A DNA stretch of 8,264 nucleotides. Origin: Pseudomonadota bacterium. GTDB taxonomy: Bacteria > Pseudomonadota > Alphaproteobacteria > Caulobacterales > Caulobacteraceae. The notes beneath the pieces are model-generated. The model did no database searches and was not told the origin of the DNA. It was given only the letters and a program-made list of their open reading frames with translations. The stretch lies in NCBI GenBank assembly GCA_023436945.1, contig JAEZHG010000043.1:1-8264 (forward strand), in the 5' to 3' direction. The translations under genes and the position numbers were made by a program. Shown one piece after another: positions 6,204-8,264 of the stretch; within the stretch, counting starts at the first letter, position 1, and each line of letters begins with the position of its first letter.

Positions 6204-7025
6204 ATGACCGAACCAAATAATGCGCTGCCGGAACAGGCGCCGTCCGAAACGCCCGCCGCGCAGCCCGCGCCAAAGCCCAAGTCGGGTGGCCTTTCGCCAG
6301 CCCTGATGAGCGGTGCGGCTCTGGCCCTTTCGGTCATTGCGCTGGGTGTTGCCAGCCTGCCCTACATCAGTGGCGGCTTCGGCCAGCAGGTCCGCTCCTA
6401 TCTGATCGCCAATCCTCAGGTTCTGGACGAGGTGCTGGCCGCCCGTCAGCAGCAGGAGGAGCAAGGCGCGGTTTCAAGCATCAACGCCGCCGTAGAGGCC
6501 AATCCGGCTCTCTTGGCTATCGATGCACGTGATCCTGTGTTTGGCCCTGCCGATGCCAAGGTGACGGTGATCGAGTTCTTTGACTTCCGCTGCGGCGGCT
6601 GTAAGGCCGTGGCTCCGCAATACCGCGCCCTGATGGAAGCCAATCCGGACGTGCGCTTTGTCTTCAAGGACTGGCCGATCCTCGATCAGGGCCAGACGGT
6701 CACCTCTCAATACGCTGCCCGTGCCGCTCTGGCTGCACATCAGCAAGGCAAATACCTTGAAGTCTATGATGATCTCATGGCTGCTCCGGGCCTCGATCAG
6801 CAGATCATCGATACCATCCTGACCGAGAATGGCGTCAATCTGGAACAGGCCCGCGCGGCCATCGCGTCTGACGACATGACCCGCCACGTGACAGACATCC
6901 ACACCGCCGCGGCGGCTATGGGTCTGCGTGGAACGCCGACCTTCTTCGTCAACGGCAAGGCTGCGCCAAATATCGATCCGGCTTTCGTGGGCCAGATGAT
7001 CGAACAGGCCAAGTCCGCGAAGTAA
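6204..7025 (+). CDS. Membrane-anchored DsbA-family thiol-disulfide protein
   Basis: This thioredoxin-fold protein probably makes or rearranges disulfides in periplasmic proteins. It has 273 residues. A Pro/Ala-rich cytoplasmic N-terminus (1-30) is followed by a single membrane segment (about 33-57), so the rest faces the periplasm. Residues 60-90 (QVRSYLIANPQVLDEVLA and on) resemble the N-terminal helical stretch of ScsC-like DsbA relatives, which in those proteins mediates oligomerisation. The thioredoxin-fold domain begins near 113. The active site is CGGC at 130-133 in FFDFRCGGCK, and the conserved cis-proline is Pro245 in GTPTFFVNG. Both expected elements are present, so redox activity is likely. 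Oxidase versus isomerase cannot be decided from sequence, and no DsbB- or DsbD-like partner is in the window. No strong ribosome-binding site precedes the ATG; the 22-bp gap to the protease gene suggests cotranscription and perhaps translational coupling. Confidence 0.9.
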   Translation: MTEPNNALPEQAPSETPAAQPAPKPKSGGLSPALMSGAALALSVIALGVASLPYISGGFGQQVRSYLIANPQVLDEVLAARQQQEEQGAVSSINAAVEANPALLAIDARDPVFGPADAKVTVIEFFDFRCGGCKAVAPQYRALMEANPDVRFVFKDWPILDQGQTVTSQYAARAALAAHQQGKYLEVYDDLMAAPGLDQQIIDTILTENGVNLEQARAAIASDDMTRHVTDIHTAAAAMGLRGTPTFFVNGKAAPNIDPAFVGQMIEQAKSAK

Positions 7026-7043
7026 GCCTCTATCCTGACAGCG

Positions 7044-7074
7044 AAAAAGGGCCGCTCGATTGAGCGGCCCTTTT
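7044..7074. terminator. Bidirectional Rho-independent terminator between the DsbA-family gene and thiG
   Basis: GGGCCGCTC (7049-7057) pairs perfectly with GAGCGGCCC (7062-7070) around a GATT loop. The stem is flanked by AAAAA (7044-7048) and TTTT (7071-7074), so it can terminate transcription from both sides. It begins 18 bp after the DsbA-family stop and ends 9 bp from the thiG stop. Confidence 0.93.
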
Positions 7075-7083
7075 ACTATCGAC

Positions 7084-7872
7084 TTAGATCAGACCAGCCA
7101 GCGGCGAGGACGGATCGGCGAACATGCGCTTCTTCATACGGCCCGCCAGATAGGATTCACGACCGGCGATAACCGCGTGCTTCATGGCGCTGGCCATCAG
7201 GATCGGATCGCGGGCCTCGGCGATGGCGGTGTTCATCAGAACGCCGTCACAACCCAGTTCCATGGCCACAGCCGCATCCGAAGCCGTGCCGACACCGGCA
7301 TCCACCAGAACCGGAACCTTGGACTGTTCAACAATCATGCGGATGTTGATCGGGTTCTGGATACCCAGACCCGAGCCAATCGGCGCACCCAGCGGCATGA
7401 TGGCCACCGCGCCTGCGTCTTCCAGCTTGCGGGCATAGACGGGGTCGTCGGTGCAATAAACCATCACCTCGAAGCCCTCTGCCGTCAGCAGTTTCAGCGC
7501 ACGCAGGGTCTCTTCCATGTCCGGATAGAGGTGCTTCTGTTCCGACAGGACTTCCAGCTTCACTAGCGTCCAGCCACCGGCCTCACGCGCAAGGCGCAGG
7601 GTGCGCATGGCGTCCTCTGCGGTAAAGCAGCCCGCCGTGTTCGGCAGATAGGTGTATTTCTTCGGATCGATATAGTCCGTCAGAACCGGCTGGCCCGGAT
7701 CCGTCAGGTTCACGCGGCGCACAGCCACAGTGACCATTTCCGCGCCCGAGGCCACAACAGCGGCGGCGTTCTGTTCATAGTCACGGTATTTGCCCGTGCC
7801 CACGATCAGGCGGGAGTTGAAGGTGCGACCAGCGACGGTCCAGCTATCGGTGCGAGGGGCGGATTCGATCAT
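7084..7872 (-). CDS. thiG: Thiazole synthase ThiG
   Basis: ThiG forms the thiazole phosphate moiety of thiamin in the cytoplasm from 1-deoxy-D-xylulose 5-phosphate, dehydroglycine and the sulfur carried as a thiocarboxylate on ThiS. The protein has 262 residues, the usual length, and a TIM-barrel pattern throughout. The N-terminal [10 protein letters not shown], the VAVRR strand and [12 protein letters not shown] are family hallmarks. Lys105 in LVKLEVL is the expected Schiff-base lysine (Lys96 in Bacillus subtilis). [15 protein letters not shown] and [13 protein letters not shown] form the phosphate-binding loops near the C-terminus. The start at 7872 has no clear Shine-Dalgarno sequence. It lies 60 bp downstream of its carrier-protein gene thiS on the same strand, so a shared transcript is likely. 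No thiC, thiO, thiF or thiE is in the window. Confidence 0.97.
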   Translation of the reverse strand: MIESAPRTDSWTVAGRTFNSRLIVGTGKYRDYEQNAAAVVASGAEMVTVAVRRVNLTDPGQPVLTDYIDPKKYTYLPNTAGCFTAEDAMRTLRLAREAGGWTLVKLEVLSEQKHLYPDMEETLRALKLLTAEGFEVMVYCTDDPVYARKLEDAGAVAIMPLGAPIGSGLGIQNPINIRMIVEQSKVPVLVDAGVGTASDAAVAMELGCDGVLMNTAIAEARDPILMASAMKHAVIAGRESYLAGRMKKRMFADPSSPLAGLI

Positions 7873-7932
7873 GACGAACAGTTAGCCGCAACCCGCCCCG
7901 CATTAAAGCCGCGATACGGGATTTGATCTGGC

Positions 7933-8172
7933 TCAGCCCCCGCCGACGAACTGCACCAGTTCGATCTTGTCGCCCTCGGCCAGTGCGGTGGAGCCGTGCA
8001 GCGAACGCGGCACAATCTCCAGATTGCGCTCGACCGCGACCTTGCGCGGGTCCAGCGACAGCTCTTCGATCAGGCCTAGAACCGTGGTGGCGGCGGTTTC
8101 ACGCCCCTGCCCGTTCACTTCGATACGCAATTCTTCGCTCCAGACACGCCCCGCGCCTTCCGCATCGGGCAT
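7933..8172 (-). CDS. thiS: Sulfur carrier protein ThiS (start probably at 8130)
   Basis: ThiS is a small ubiquitin-fold protein whose C-terminal glycine is adenylated and converted to a thiocarboxylate, the sulfur donor for ThiG. Read from the ATG at 8172 the product has 79 residues, about 14 more than usual, and nothing resembling a Shine-Dalgarno sequence precedes it. A TTG at 8130-8128 opens the frame at LRIEVNGQ, the normal family N-terminus, and gives the typical 65 residues. It has GGAG (8141-8138) 7 nt upstream, so I favour this start. The C-terminus is FVGGG, carrying the required diglycine with one extra glycine before it. An in-frame stop lies 10 codons above the ATG. It leads the thiS-thiG pair. 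Confidence 0.9.
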   Translation of the reverse strand: MPDAEGAGRVWSEELRIEVNGQGRETAATTVLGLIEELSLDPRKVAVERNLEIVPRSLHGSTALAEGDKIELVQFVGGG

Positions 8173-8264
8173 GCGCTGGAATATGGGGTGATGCGGCCGC
8201 TAACTCAATCAGGGACCACAGCCCTATTGTCGCCAACAGCCCCTATCATAGGTCGGGTGTGAGT
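8173..8264 (-). promoter_or_regulatory. Upstream region of thiS with a dyad and a -10-like hexamer
   Basis: These 92 bp upstream of thiS contain the inverted repeat CCTAT-C-ATAGG (8242-8252). On the minus strand it includes TATGAT (8250-8245), a five-of-six match to a sigma-70 -10 box; any -35 box would lie at or beyond the window edge. A near-repeat CAGCCCTAT/CAGCCCCTAT lies across 8219-8246. I looked for a TPP riboswitch, common before thiamin genes, and did not find its conserved core. The promoter call is tentative. Confidence 0.3.

Noticed and set aside
8173..8264. Possible TPP riboswitch upstream of thiS
   Set aside because: On the thiS strand there is a CCTGAT followed by TAGCG, faintly like the 3' core, but the CTGAGA element and the GCC/GGGA helices are missing. 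It could lie beyond the window.

Overview
This window is ordinary chromosomal DNA from an alphaproteobacterium, most likely of the Caulobacterales. GC content is high (about 60% by eye), which would fit Asticcacaulis better than Caulobacter, but the genus is a guess. The main clue is RNase E: it has an acidic insertion in the S1 domain, a long tail of alternating acidic and arginine-rich blocks, and a C-terminal GWW motif, as described for the Caulobacter RNA degradosome. There are no mobile elements, CRISPR arrays, tRNAs or rRNAs.

Layout. Positions 1-138 hold the end of a plus-strand gene, probably an NYN/LabA-type nuclease-like protein. It converges on the minus-strand amidase gene amiC (211-1419), with a strong bidirectional terminator between them. 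amiC diverges from rne across a 475-bp intergenic region, which must hold both promoters and a probably long, structured rne leader. Then come three plus-strand genes in a row: rne (1895-4711), a periplasmic BepA-like M48 metalloprotease with a TPR tail (4766-6181), and a membrane-anchored DsbA-family thioredoxin-fold protein (6204-7025). The last two are 22 bp apart and probably cotranscribed. A second bidirectional terminator (7044-7074) separates them from the minus-strand thiamin pair thiS (7933-8172) and thiG (7084-7872).

How the genes work together. AmiC hydrolyses septal peptidoglycan. RNase E is the scaffold and nuclease of mRNA decay. The BepA-like protease and DsbA-family protein form a plausible envelope quality-control pair: E. 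coli BepA works on misassembled outer-membrane proteins, notably LptD, whose maturation depends on disulfide rearrangement. ThiS and ThiG make the thiazole half of thiamin.

No previously undescribed system is evident. The items most worth a second look are mutually exclusive hairpins just before the rne start codon, the charge-patterned RNase E tail with an aromatic island, the protease/thiol-protein gene pair with its CGGC active site, and a likely misplaced thiS start (TTG at 8130 rather than ATG at 8172).
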